A stretch of 33,835 nucleotides of DNA, from positions 1 through 33,835 of the forward strand of contig CAIOGW010000072.1 in assembly GCA_903857985.1 (NCBI GenBank). The letters are read 5' to 3'. Each line of letters begins with the position of its first letter. Positions within the stretch are counted from its first letter, which is position 1. Below the pieces are notes generated by a model, which worked only from the letters and a program-made list of their open reading frames with translations, was not told the origin of the DNA and searched no databases. Positions 15,161 to 23,218 of the stretch are shown in pieces. This DNA comes from an uncultured Microbacteriaceae bacterium. Its GTDB lineage: Bacteria > Actinomycetota > Actinomycetes > Actinomycetales > Microbacteriaceae. The position numbers and the translations under genes are program-made.

Positions 15161-16741
15161 CTAGAGGTCGAGAGTCAGCTCCGGGGTGCGCGAGCGCGAA
15201 ACACACGGATACATGACGTGGAGCTCATCCTTTTCGGCATCGTCCATGATCGAGTCGAGGTGCTCGGGTTGCCCGTCAAGCACCCGAACTTCGCACGTGC
15301 CGCACAGGCCCTTTTTGCACGAGCCCATAATGGGCACGCCGTCGCGCACCAGGGCGTCGAGGAGCGACTCATCGGCCGCGGCAATTACCTGTCGGTGTGA
15401 CTTCTTGAGATTCATCACGACTGCGCTGGCGGTCGTGGTCGCGCGTTCCACGGCCACGAAACGCTCGAGGTGCATACTCGCCTCGGGAACGTGCGCCGCA
15501 ACCGTGCTCATCAGCGCTTCCGGGCCACAGCAATACACCTCGGCTCCGGGCACGGCGACAATAGCGCGAAGGTCGGGGTCGGCGTCGCGCTCGTCGGCGG
15601 CACTGATGAAGACGCGGTCCGGAAAGTCGGCTTCCAGTTCTGCCGCGAAGGCCATGGTCGTGCGCGAGCGGCCAAAGTAGTGCAACTCCCATTTTCGCTT
15701 GGGCGGCAGCGACTCAATCATCGCCTTGATCGGCGTGATGCCGATGCCGCCGGCCACAAATACGTACTCAGCGGCCGGCTCAAGCTCGAAGTGGTTGCGT
15801 GGCGCAGACACCTCGAGCTGCGTGCCCACTTTCATGTTCTCGTGAATCCACTTACTGCCACCTGTCGACCCGCGCTTTTTGAGCACCGCGATGTCGAAGT
15901 GGCCGCGGTCGGCCGGGTCGCCGCAGAGAGAGTACTGCCGTTCGAGCCCGCTGGGGAGGTAGAGCGTAATGTGCGCCCCGGGGTGCCACACGTCGAGGTT
16001 CCCGCCGGCAACGGGAACCAAACGCACCCCCAAGACGCCCCTGGCGAGAATCTTGGTTTCGGTGGCCCGCATCCTGGTGGTGTCGGTAGGAACGGCGACC
16101 ACGGGCGATGGCCGCGGTGACGCCGATGTCGTTACCGTCGCACCGGAGCGGAATGTGGTGTCTGCCGCTGCCGAACGCGCGGGGCGGGTTTTATTCCCCA
16201 CAATCACGCGAACGAGAATCGCGCCGGCCGCTGCCGCGATCAGAATGATGGACAGGGTTTTGTACCACAGTTGTGACACGTCGGTTCCGGTGAACGCGGC
16301 GTGGAAAGTCACCAGCACCAGGGCGCCGTAAGCGGAGTAGTGCACGCCTTTCCAAAATCGGCGCGGCAGTTTGTCCATGAACCAGGAGGTCACCTGAACA
16401 GCTGCCATGAGGTATAAGGCGAGAACACCGAGGGTCACGGCCAGCGTTTTCGCCTGAACGCTCGACACGCTTGAACCGGCCGTGGCGCCGGGAATGAGCA
16501 ACTCAGCTAGTGAGAAGTGGACGAAGTCGTCGAGCATGAGCGAGACCATGTGAAGGATCACAAAGATGAGCGACAGTCCGCTGATATAGCGGTGCAGGTC
16601 CTGCAGCCACGCGGGGTTGTCGATCTTGCGCATGACGCGAGTCGACAGAAGGATGCCGAGCACGACCGAACCCGTGAGCAACACCCACGCGATGATCGAA
16701 CTGGCGCGCGTCACGTACCACCAAATGTGCGGTTCGTTCAT
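15161..16741 (-). CDS. Ferric-reductase-like haem membrane domain fused to flavin/2Fe-2S reductase, with internal flavinylation motif
   Basis: 526 residues. Residues 1-182 hold five predicted helices (about 12-32, 52-70, 98-120, 134-150, 161-181) with candidate haem-binding histidines 50, 64, 134 and 147. The positive-inside pattern puts the C-terminus in the cytoplasm. A linker (183-225) contains SGATVT at 199-204, an exact match to the ApbE acceptor motif (S/T)GA(S/T)x(S/T), predicting FMN on Thr202. Then come a flavin/NAD(P)-binding reductase (RQYSLCGD, GGIGITPIKAM) and a C-terminal plant-type 2Fe-2S domain (Cys 475, 480, 483, 513) in phthalate-dioxygenase-reductase order. It should move electrons from NAD(P)H to membrane haem and an acceptor outside. 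The start ATG overlaps the apbE stop (ATGA). Confidence 0.87.
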   Translation of the reverse strand: MNEPHIWWYVTRASSIIAWVLLTGSVVLGILLSTRVMRKIDNPAWLQDLHRYISGLSLIFVILHMVSLMLDDFVHFSLAELLIPGATAGSSVSSVQAKTLAVTLGVLALYLMAAVQVTSWFMDKLPRRFWKGVHYSAYGALVLVTFHAAFTGTDVSQLWYKTLSIILIAAAAGAILVRVIVGNKTRPARSAAADTTFRSGATVTTSASPRPSPVVAVPTDTTRMRATETKILARGVLGVRLVPVAGGNLDVWHPGAHITLYLPSGLERQYSLCGDPADRGHFDIAVLKKRGSTGGSKWIHENMKVGTQLEVSAPRNHFELEPAAEYVFVAGGIGITPIKAMIESLPPKRKWELHYFGRSRTTMAFAAELEADFPDRVFISAADERDADPDLRAIVAVPGAEVYCCGPEALMSTVAAHVPEASMHLERFVAVERATTTASAVVMNLKKSHRQVIAAADESLLDALVRDGVPIMGSCKKGLCGTCEVRVLDGQPEHLDSIMDDAEKDELHVMYPCVSRSRTPELTLDL

Positions 16742-17697
16742 CGGTAGGTCCCCCAGTTCGCGGATGTTCGGATGTCCCCATCTTCCAGCACCACCATGCC
16801 GACAGCACTCTGCGTCGGCAGCCATTCCAGGAAAGCATCGGGTTCACGCACAAAGGCTGATTTACTCAACCCTTCGGCGTGAGCCCCCGTGCCCGCAATT
16901 ACCGTCGCTGTTTGAACCGGGGTTTGGGCACTCGCGGCGTCGACCGAGCTCAGTAGGTGATGCGCGTCAGCCGGCCCAAAACGGCGCTTACGCTGGCTTG
17001 ATGTCACGATGGCGCCACGTGAAATGCGCACCTGCATGAGCTCTTTGTGGTTATCAAACGGGTCCTCGATGCCCAGCCGCCACGCGACGCCATCGGGCGC
17101 GGCGCCGGCAACCACAATGTCACCGAGAAATTCGGCCATCACACCGAAAGCGCCCAGCTGGAGCGCTCGGGCACACACCAGGTCACCGGCAAGACCCTTG
17201 CCCATTCCCCCCGCATCGATTGTCGTTCCGAGGGGCATCGTGACCGTTGTGCCGTTCGCCACGATTCCGGAAACGTTTCCGGGTGCACGCGCCGATTCGG
17301 GCAACGTGGTCACGCGTTGTTCATCTACTACGGATGCCGCGTATCCCAAATCAAGAAGGACGGGAAGAAGGGTGGGGTTAAAGTCGCCGTTGCTGCGCGC
17401 GTGCGCCTTTTTTAGTTCATCGATGAGGCGCACCGTGAGGAAATTCACCTCCGTGGGTCTACCTTCGGCCCAGTTCAATCGTTGAATGTCACTTGACGAA
17501 TCAAAGCGCGTCCAGAGGCCCTCGAGCTCGTATGCAAGCGCCCAGGCCTCATCGATTACATGTGCGCCGGCTCCCACTAACGTTATGGTTCCCCGGCCGC
17601 CCATGATCTCGCGGCGGTCGGAGAAGGCGACAGGAAGTGCCGTTCCCTGGGCGATAGCGGCTCGCACCGCATCCCGCGCGATGTCGCGCTCATTCAT
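16738..17697 (-). CDS. apbE: FAD:protein FMN transferase
   Basis: 319 residues of the ApbE family, which transfers FMN from FAD to a Ser/Thr of a target protein. Typical features are LWTRFDSSSDIQRLNW near the N-terminus, the TTIDAGGMGKGLAGDL segment corresponding to the family's DxGGxxKG motif, FLGDIVVAG, and near the end AEGLSKSAFV. No signal peptide or lipobox is seen, so it should act in the cytoplasm, the same side as the SGATVT linker of the following reductase. It overlaps that gene by 4 nt. The ATG at 17697 lacks a strong Shine-Dalgarno. It lies 39 nt after the second small exported protein. Confidence 0.92.
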   Translation of the reverse strand: MNERDIARDAVRAAIAQGTALPVAFSDRREIMGGRGTITLVGAGAHVIDEAWALAYELEGLWTRFDSSSDIQRLNWAEGRPTEVNFLTVRLIDELKKAHARSNGDFNPTLLPVLLDLGYAASVVDEQRVTTLPESARAPGNVSGIVANGTTVTMPLGTTIDAGGMGKGLAGDLVCARALQLGAFGVMAEFLGDIVVAGAAPDGVAWRLGIEDPFDNHKELMQVRISRGAIVTSSQRKRRFGPADAHHLLSSVDAASAQTPVQTATVIAGTGAHAEGLSKSAFVREPDAFLEWLPTQSAVGMVVLEDGDIRTSANWGTYR

Positions 17698-17736
17698 AAG
17701 GCTCAGGCTACGACGTTCCTGAGGCCAGGGCGTCGC

Positions 17737-18099
17737 TCAGGATCCGCCGGTTGTTCCGTTAGACGGCGCGGGAGCCGGCGCTGGAGCTGGAGCGGGGGCT
17801 GGTGCTGGGGCTGGAGCTGGAGCGGGCTCTGCGGCGGGCGCCGGAACAGCCACCGTTCCGGAGCTCGTTGTGGAGCCTACGCCGGCATCAGCAGCCGGGG
17901 CGGCGGCGGCAGGAGCCGTGACGTCTTGCGCCGCGGTCGTAGCGGTCGAAGCGGTCGTAGCGCTATCCACGCTGGCCGCCCCGTTCTCCTGGGCTACCGC
18001 AGCAATTTGAAAGCCGGTGACAATGCCCACTAGGGCGAGGCCGGCGGCGGCTCCGGTAATCGTGCGCGCCGTCTGTGCGGGATGAATGCGCTTAGTCAT
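17737..18099 (-). CDS. Small exported Ala/Pro-rich protein
   Basis: About 120 residues. The N-terminus MTKRIHPAQTARTITGAAAGLALVGIVTG is a signal peptide or anchor with a likely cleavage near AVAQ. An Ala/Thr/Ser-rich disordered stretch follows, then a run of Pro-Ala dipeptides ending SNGTTGGS. No fold or cofactor motif is seen. Its start ATG (18099) overlaps the upstream acidic-protein gene by 8 nt (ATGACTAA); ATG 18105 and further in-frame ATGs arise because GATGAG repeats read as ATG-AGG in this frame. The C-terminal GTTGGS is shared with its neighbour, suggesting duplication, but the acidic tail is absent. The function is unknown; association with the reductase is by context. Confidence 0.72.
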   Translation of the reverse strand: MTKRIHPAQTARTITGAAAGLALVGIVTGFQIAAVAQENGAASVDSATTASTATTAAQDVTAPAAAAPAADAGVGSTTSSGTVAVPAPAAEPAPAPAPAPAPAPAPAPAPAPSNGTTGGS

Positions 18100-18478
18100 C
18101 GTCCTCATCCTCATCCTCATCCTCATCCTCGTCGTCTTCGTACTCGTCATCGTCATCTCCGCCGGATCCGCCGGTCGTTCCGTCTGACGGTGACGGGGCG
18201 GGGGCCGGGTTGACGACAGGGTTGGTTGCGGGCTCGGAAACCCTTCCCGTTGACTGATTCGTCTGCGTGGTCGGAGCGCCGGGGGCCGGAACAGCCGGGT
18301 CAGGAACGAGGAGAGCCGACGTCGCCGAGTCGCTCTGCGTTGCAAGACCTTCGGAAGCAGAAACGGGGTCGCTGGCGTCAAATATTCCGGTCAGGGTGTC
18401 GGTGTTCGCCGCCATGGCCACCGTGGCAGTTCCCAGAACGCCGACGACCGTCAGGACGGTGAGGAGAGGTGATTTCAT
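18092..18478 (-). CDS. Small exported protein with poly-Asp/Glu C-terminal tail
   Basis: 128 residues. Signal peptide MKSPLLTVLTVVGVLGTATVAMA (cleavage likely after AMA), then a low-complexity Ser/Pro/Ala/Thr region, DGTTGGSGG, and a final run of about 21 residues that is almost entirely Asp and Glu. Such a tail outside the cell could bind metal cations; that is inference. The ATG at 18478 has no Shine-Dalgarno but a TAACCT box 6 nt upstream, so it is probably leaderless. It is the first gene of the minus-strand unit acidic protein, Pro-Ala protein, apbE, flavocytochrome reductase, and is divergent from the two-component system. Confidence 0.78.
   Translation of the reverse strand: MKSPLLTVLTVVGVLGTATVAMAANTDTLTGIFDASDPVSASEGLATQSDSATSALLVPDPAVPAPGAPTTQTNQSTGRVSEPATNPVVNPAPAPSPSDGTTGGSGGDDDDEYEDDEDEDEDEDEDDD
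18103..18126. repeat. Four tandem copies of CCTCAT coding the acidic tail
   Basis: CCTCAT repeats four times exactly; on the minus strand it reads ATGAGG, coding Asp-Glu in the acidic-protein frame and Met-Arg in the frame of the next gene. Gain or loss of a unit keeps both frames, so tail length could vary between strains. Confidence 0.85.
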
Positions 18479-18484
18479 ATTTTT

Positions 18485-18490
18485 AGGTTA
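18485..18490 (-). promoter_or_regulatory. Putative -10 box of the acidic-protein operon (leaderless)
   Basis: TAACCT on the minus strand ends 6 nt before the ATG at 18478. There is no ribosome binding site, so transcription probably starts at the ATG. It lies in the 113-nt divergent spacer with the response regulator gene. Confidence 0.5.
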
Positions 18491-18523
18491 CGTAAACGCG
18501 TCTTCACAGACACCCGCCCTTCG

Positions 18524-18540
18524 TCAAAGAAACATCAAAG
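18524..18540. promoter_or_regulatory. Direct repeat TCAAAG with 11-bp period, possible response-regulator site
   Basis: TCAAAG occurs at 18524-18529 and 18535-18540, one helical turn apart, in the spacer between the acidic-protein gene and the two-component genes. OmpR-type regulators usually bind head-to-tail half-sites with this spacing. It is placed to control either or both divergent units. Confidence 0.35.
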
Positions 18541-18591
18541 GTTGCCGGTTTTCCGAAGGGAACCGGGCGCGGCTCAGGTATTACCGGCAGA

Positions 18592-19275
18592 ATGGGGCGC
18601 GTGAAGGTTCTTGTCGTCGAAGACGATGCGTCGGTTGCGGACGGCATCATTGATGGGCTCGCCGACGCCGCTTTTGATGTACACCACAGTTCCACCGGCT
18701 CTGCCGCTCTGGCAGACTTCGAAACGTTCGCACCTGACCTCGTGTTGCTCGACCTCGGCCTCCCCGACATGGATGGAACCGACGTTTGCCGGGCGATACG
18801 TAAAAATTCTTCGGTGCCCATCATTGTGGTCAGCGCCCGCGGCGATGAAATTGACCGGGTCGTGAGCCTCGAAATGGGCGCAGATGATTACGTCGTTAAG
18901 CCATTCGGCATGCGCGAGCTGGTGGCCCGCATTCGCGCGGTCGCGCGTCGAACCGCCCCCAGTGATCTGCCTGCCGGTGGCGCTGAACGCTCATACGGGC
19001 CCCTCAGCATAGACACGAGAACACAGCGGGTCTCCTTGAACGGAACAGACATCCACCTCACGCCCACCGAGTTTGAGCTCCTTGTTTACCTCACCGAGGA
19101 CCCGGGCGCTGTGTGTCGACGCAGCGACATCCTCAATGATGTGTGGGACACCAACTGGTTTGGCACCACAAAAACTCTGGATGCGCACGTTGCGGCAATC
19201 CGCAAGAAGCTGGGCAGCCCCGGCTGGATTGAGTCGGTTCGAGGCGTAGGGTTTCGATTCGGTCAACCGGCATGA
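18592..19275 (+). CDS. Two-component response regulator, OmpR/PhoB family
   Basis: 227 residues from ATG 18592. The receiver domain has the acidic pocket EDD near the start, phospho-acceptor Asp54 in VLLDLGLPDMDG and Lys103 in VVKPFG. A C-terminal winged helix follows, with LTPTEFELLVYL and TLDAHVAAIRKKLG, ending in VRGVGFRF. GTG 18601 (VKVLVVEDD) is an alternative start. It forms an operon with the histidine kinase (ATGA overlap) and is divergent from the exported acidic protein-apbE-reductase unit, the most likely target. Confidence 0.93.
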   Translation: MGRVKVLVVEDDASVADGIIDGLADAAFDVHHSSTGSAALADFETFAPDLVLLDLGLPDMDGTDVCRAIRKNSSVPIIVVSARGDEIDRVVSLEMGADDYVVKPFGMRELVARIRAVARRTAPSDLPAGGAERSYGPLSIDTRTQRVSLNGTDIHLTPTEFELLVYLTEDPGAVCRRSDILNDVWDTNWFGTTKTLDAHVAAIRKKLGSPGWIESVRGVGFRFGQPA

Positions 19276-20654
19276 AATGGCGTTTCATGGCCGCCATCAT
19301 GGCCGTGATTCTTCTCGTGGTACTTGTGCAAGACATTCCGCTCGCGGGCTACCTGCAAACCACCGAGCACGCGCGCCTCATCACGAGCCTCGAAAAGGAT
19401 GCCTTCGTTCTCGCGGGGCGATCGCAAGAAGCACTGGGCCAACCTACGCCCGCCGTGATTTCAAATCTGTCATCGGTGGCCCAGACCTACCGAAAGGCTG
19501 GTGGCGCGCGCGTTGTCGTGGTGGACGGCACGGGCATCGCAATCGTGACGAGTGACGACGACCAGGCGAGCGTGGGCAGCGATTACTCCACGCGCCCAGA
19601 AATTGCCACTGCGCTCACCGGGCAAATCGCAAGTGGCGAGCGCTATTCCACGTCGCTGAGCCAGCAACTCGTTTATGTGACCGTTCCTGTTTTGCACGGC
19701 GATCACATTGTTGGTGCCGTGCGACTCACCTTTCCCAATCAGACGGTGGTTGACCAAGTCAATTCGCAACTGCAGTTGCTCATTATCGTTGCGGTCATCA
19801 CGTTGATTTTGGCCGGCATCGTGGGGTTCATTCTGTCTGTCAGCGTGACGCGCCGACTCAAACTTCTCCAACGAGCCACCGTTTTCCTCGCGGAAGGTGA
19901 CCTCTCCGCTCGCGCGGACGAACGTGGAGCTCCCGAGATCAAATCGCTGTCCCGTTCGTTCAACCTCATGGCCGACCGGCTTGACGGGCTCGTGGCGCAG
20001 CAACGGACATTCGCCGCCGACGCCTCACACCAACTGCGTACACCGCTGACGGCGTTACGGCTCAAGCTCGAACGTGCACGAGGCATGGTGACGAAGGATC
20101 CGGCGGGCGCCGAGGTGCGCATCGCGGCGGCAGAAGCCGAGGCGGACCGGTTGGGCAACATCATTGAAGGCCTGTTGATGCTCAGCCGGACCGAAGCGAA
20201 ATCTGCCCCCATTGAGACTTTTGACGTCGCCGCCATTGCGAGGGCCCGCATCGAACACTGGCAACCCCTCGCTGCCGAATCGGCAATCAAGGTTCGCTAT
20301 GAGGGTCCCGTGGCCGCACTCGCATTGGCCGTGCCGACAGCGGTTGAGCAAATCATCGACAATTTTGTCGATAACGCTCTCAGCATTGTTCCCGCGAAGT
20401 CGACCCTCACGGTGAGGGTCGGTAAGTCAGCAACGACGGTTGAGCTTCACGTTCTCGACCAGGGGCCGGGAATGAGCGCCGACGACTGCGCGCGCGCTTT
20501 CGACCGTTTTTGGCGCGCGGCGAGCGACAACAAGGGAAGCGGGCTGGGGCTCGCTATCGTGGCGCAGCTTGCTCGGGCCAGCAGTGCGACCGCGACCCTG
20601 ACGCCGCGACCCGAGGGCGGTATCGATGCCAGCGTACGTTTCAAGGCGCCCTAG
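19272..20654 (+). CDS. Sensor histidine kinase with extracytoplasmic sensor domain
   Basis: 460 residues. A first membrane helix (about 5-26), an extracytoplasmic domain (30-165) with the PDC/Cache-like pattern ARVVVVDGTGIAIVTSD and LVYVTVPVLHGDHIVGAVRLTFP, a second helix (about 168-192), HAMP (192-244), then the HisKA domain with phospho-acceptor His253 in ASHQLRTPL. The ATPase domain has the N box NFVDNALS, DQGPGM and GSGLGLAIV. It overlaps the regulator gene by 4 nt. PDC-type domains often bind small organic acids or similar ligands; the signal here is unknown. Confidence 0.93.
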   Translation: MKWRFMAAIMAVILLVVLVQDIPLAGYLQTTEHARLITSLEKDAFVLAGRSQEALGQPTPAVISNLSSVAQTYRKAGGARVVVVDGTGIAIVTSDDDQASVGSDYSTRPEIATALTGQIASGERYSTSLSQQLVYVTVPVLHGDHIVGAVRLTFPNQTVVDQVNSQLQLLIIVAVITLILAGIVGFILSVSVTRRLKLLQRATVFLAEGDLSARADERGAPEIKSLSRSFNLMADRLDGLVAQQRTFAADASHQLRTPLTALRLKLERARGMVTKDPAGAEVRIAAAEAEADRLGNIIEGLLMLSRTEAKSAPIETFDVAAIARARIEHWQPLAAESAIKVRYEGPVAALALAVPTAVEQIIDNFVDNALSIVPAKSTLTVRVGKSATTVELHVLDQGPGMSADDCARAFDRFWRAASDNKGSGLGLAIVAQLARASSATATLTPRPEGGIDASVRFKAP

Positions 20655-20704
20655 CGCATTACCCACACACAGCCACGTCTCAGGGGTTTATCCCGACCCG
20701 CCGG

Positions 20705-20710
20705 TAGCAT
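20705..20710 (+). promoter_or_regulatory. Putative -10 box of the fhaA-pknB cluster
   Basis: TAGCAT lies 35 nt before the fhaA TTG start, allowing a short leader that contains the GAGG Shine-Dalgarno. No good -35 box is visible. It is in the 91-nt gap after the histidine kinase gene. Confidence 0.35.
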
Positions 20711-20745
20711 GGGCATGACCACAACGGCAATCGGGCGAGGTTATT

Positions 20746-21492
20746 TTGGGCATTCTTGACCGCATTGAGCGCGGACTTGAGCGGACGGTAAACACCGCCT
20801 TCGCCAAGACGTTTCGCTCCGGCGTTCAACCGGTTGAGATCACCGCCGCCCTTCGTCGCGAAATCGATACTCAAGCCAGCGTGGTCGCGCGCGACCGCAT
20901 CCTGGTGCCCAACGTCTTCACCATTCGGCTCTCTCGCCCCGACTTCGATCGCCTCGCCGGGATGGGTCGTACCCTGACCGACGAAATCGCCAAGCAGCTC
21001 ACTAAGCACGCGCAGGCCCAGGGCTACCAGTTCGCCGGCGGGATTCGCCTCACCCTCGAGGCCGACGGCTCACTGTCGGTTGGTCTCCTTGCCGTTGACG
21101 CTCTCAATGTTCGCGGCGCCGTTACCTGGTCTGCCGTTATCGACATCAGCGGCAAGCGCCATGTGCTCACCAAGGGAGTCACGGTCGTCGGCAGGGGTTC
21201 CGACGCCGACGTCACGGTCAACGACTCGTCGATTTCGCGCCGGCACATTGAATTCGCCTGGGACGGCTCGCGCGCTCAGGTTCGCGACCTCGGCTCCACC
21301 AACGGCTCTCGCCTTGACGGCGTGCGCCTGAACGTTGCGGGCCTCGAATCTGGTTCGGTCATTGAGATGGGATCTACGCGCGTGGTCTTCCACGTTGTGC
21401 CCCAAACGCGAGGCGGAACGGGCCCGGTTGGTCGAACAGCTGTCGCCGCGCCGCAGGCTCCCGTGCGAGACGCCTTCTGGAGTTCCCGGTGA
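20746..21492 (+). CDS. fhaA: FHA domain protein FhaA (DUF3662-FHA)
   Basis: 248 residues. The N-terminal DUF3662 domain starts GILDRIERGLERTVNTAFAKTF, the standard FhaA opening, which supports the TTG start at 20746 with GAGG just upstream. The C-terminal FHA domain (about 140-225) has VVGRGSDADV, SSISRRHIEF and DLGSTNGSRLDG, the phosphothreonine-binding loops. In mycobacteria FhaA binds phosphorylated MviN/MurJ and links Ser/Thr kinase signalling to peptidoglycan synthesis. The linker between domains is short compared with the mycobacterial protein. It overlaps fhaB by 4 nt (GTGA). Confidence 0.93.
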   Translation: MGILDRIERGLERTVNTAFAKTFRSGVQPVEITAALRREIDTQASVVARDRILVPNVFTIRLSRPDFDRLAGMGRTLTDEIAKQLTKHAQAQGYQFAGGIRLTLEADGSLSVGLLAVDALNVRGAVTWSAVIDISGKRHVLTKGVTVVGRGSDADVTVNDSSISRRHIEFAWDGSRAQVRDLGSTNGSRLDGVRLNVAGLESGSVIEMGSTRVVFHVVPQTRGGTGPVGRTAVAAPQAPVRDAFWSSR

Positions 21493-21995
21493 GTGAGCTC
21501 ACGCTCTTCGTCTTTCGCATCGCGTTTCTCGTGCTGATGTGGGTCTTTGTCTTTTTTGTTGTTTACGCCGTGCGCAGTGACCTTTTTGGCCAGCGCGCCA
21601 AGCGGCTCACGACAGCAACCCGCTTAACGGCGCCCGACGCATCGGCGTTCCTCACGCAGGCGCACGGTCTCGTCGCTCCTCCGGCGGCCACCTCTTCTCA
21701 AGCGCTCGCCCTTGTTATCACTGCGGGGCCAAAGAAGGGCGAACGCCTTCCGTTGGGAACCGAGGCCGTCACGATTGGTCGCGCCTCCGACTCCACCCTC
21801 GTCATTCGCGACGACTACACATCGACGCGGCACGCTGTACTTGAGTTGCGGCGCGGCGCGTGGCAAATCACCGACCTCGACAGCACCAACGGAACTCTGG
21901 TCGACGGCACGCGTATATCAGATCCGGTTGCCGTTGTTCCGGGTACGCCCATCACCGTGGGTCAAACAGTCTTCGACATTCGGGAGGACTCATGA
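21489..21995 (+). CDS. fhaB: FHA domain membrane protein FhaB (FipA-type)
   Basis: 168 residues. An N-terminal membrane helix (about 5-28, LFVFRIAFLVLMWVFVFFVVYAV) is followed by a linker and a C-terminal FHA domain with VTIGRASDSTLVIRDDYTSTRHA and DLDSTNGTLVDG. Homologues at this position take part in phosphothreonine-dependent recruitment of division or cell-wall proteins. The GTG start overlaps the fhaA stop and the stop overlaps the pstP start. Confidence 0.93.
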   Translation: MSELTLFVFRIAFLVLMWVFVFFVVYAVRSDLFGQRAKRLTTATRLTAPDASAFLTQAHGLVAPPAATSSQALALVITAGPKKGERLPLGTEAVTIGRASDSTLVIRDDYTSTRHAVLELRRGAWQITDLDSTNGTLVDGTRISDPVAVVPGTPITVGQTVFDIREDS

Positions 21996-23218
21996 GCCCT
22001 CTGGCGTCCGCCCGTTCCGACGTTGGTCGAGTGCGCACGTCTAACCAAGATTCCGGTTACGCCGGGCAGTTCTTCTTTGTCGTCGCAGATGGCATGGGGG
22101 GTCACGCCGGCGGTGATGTTGCCTCCGGAATCGCGGTGCGAGATCTAGCAATTCTTGACCGGCGCTTTTCATCGGTGGCCGAAGCACGCGCAGCCCTGGT
22201 CGCCCAACTCAAGGCCATCAACGAGAAGCTCTCGCACGTGGTCGACAGTAATCCCGAGCTCGCTGGCCTGGGCACAACGGTGAGTGGCATGGTGCGCGTG
22301 GGCGACCGGTTCGTCGTGGCACACATCGGCGATTCGCGTATTTACCGGCTCTCCAATGGCGAACTCGCTCAGGTCACAGCGGATCACACGTTTGTACAAC
22401 AGCTGATTGACGCGGGTCGCATCACCGAGGCAGAGGCAAAAGATCACCCGCGGCGCTCAGTCCTCATGCGTGTTTTGGGCGATGTCGACGACGATCCCTC
22501 GATTGACACCACTGATGTGCCGGCCATTCCGGGCGAACGCTGGTTGCTCTGCAGTGACGGCCTCACCGGGGTGCTCAACGACGCCGAGGTGCGCGATCTG
22601 CTGGCAGCAGACACAGGGCCCGAGGCAATCTCGGCTCGACTGGTCGACCGCGGCCTGGCCGGTGGCGGGCCCGACAACATCACCGTGATTGTGGTCGACG
22701 TGGCAGGTGAAGACGGTGAGGCCCGCTCCGACTTTGTCGGCTCGGCCGCGACAAAACGCAAGTTTCCCACCGCCCGTTCCGGCGAAACGGGGTCAAGCCC
22801 GCGGCCCAAGACGCGCACGGTCCCGGTGTCCACGAGCGAGTTCCCGCTACCCACCCCGTCGCCCAAATCGAGGGTTGGCAGCGAGCCAGAGCGATCCGGG
22901 CTGTCGGTTCGGGCACGCCGGCGCCTGAGGGCCGGCATCATCTCTCTTATCGTGCTCGCCCTCCTGGCGGCTGCCGTGTTCGGGGCATACAGCTGGACCC
23001 AAACGCGTTTCTATCTCGGTGTCAGCGGAAGTCACGTGGCAGTTTTCCAGGGGATTCCCGCCACTCTTGGCGGCCTGGCCCTCTCTCGGGTCTACCTCGA
23101 CAGTGATGTACGTGTGGCGTCCCTCCCTGCCTACGAGAAATCGCAGGTGATTCAGTCTGTTTCTTTCGACAACGTGTCTGATGCCGTGGCCGCGCTCAAT
23201 CGGATGACCGGTGAGTAA
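21992..23218 (+). CDS. pstP: PP2C-type Ser/Thr protein phosphatase PstP
   Basis: 408 residues. The catalytic domain (about 1-240) has the PPM metal-binding motifs RTSNQDSG, VADGMGGHAGGD, HIGDSRIYR, LCSDGLTG and GGPDNITVIV. A Pro/Ser/Arg-rich linker leads to one membrane helix at about 312-334 and a short extracellular domain, the usual PstP layout. It removes phosphates placed by the neighbouring kinase. The ATG at 21992 follows a strong GGGAGG and overlaps fhaB (ATGA); the longer track ORF starts in fhaB. It overlaps rodA by 8 nt. Confidence 0.95.
   Translation: MSPLASARSDVGRVRTSNQDSGYAGQFFFVVADGMGGHAGGDVASGIAVRDLAILDRRFSSVAEARAALVAQLKAINEKLSHVVDSNPELAGLGTTVSGMVRVGDRFVVAHIGDSRIYRLSNGELAQVTADHTFVQQLIDAGRITEAEAKDHPRRSVLMRVLGDVDDDPSIDTTDVPAIPGERWLLCSDGLTGVLNDAEVRDLLAADTGPEAISARLVDRGLAGGGPDNITVIVVDVAGEDGEARSDFVGSAATKRKFPTARSGETGSSPRPKTRTVPVSTSEFPLPTPSPKSRVGSEPERSGLSVRARRRLRAGIISLIVLALLAAAVFGAYSWTQTRFYLGVSGSHVAVFQGIPATLGGLALSRVYLDSDVRVASLPAYEKSQVIQSVSFDNVSDAVAALNRMTGE

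Noticed and set aside
16480-16500. PGATAG segment in the second external loop of the reductase as a second flavinylation site
   Set aside because: Pro and Gly occupy positions that must be Ser/Thr, so it fails the (S/T)GA(S/T)x(S/T) motif.
17774-17825. GCTGGAGCTGGAGC-like tandem repeat, considered as a CRISPR or intergenic repeat
   Set aside because: It is in-frame coding repeat for Pro-Ala dipeptides with no spacers.
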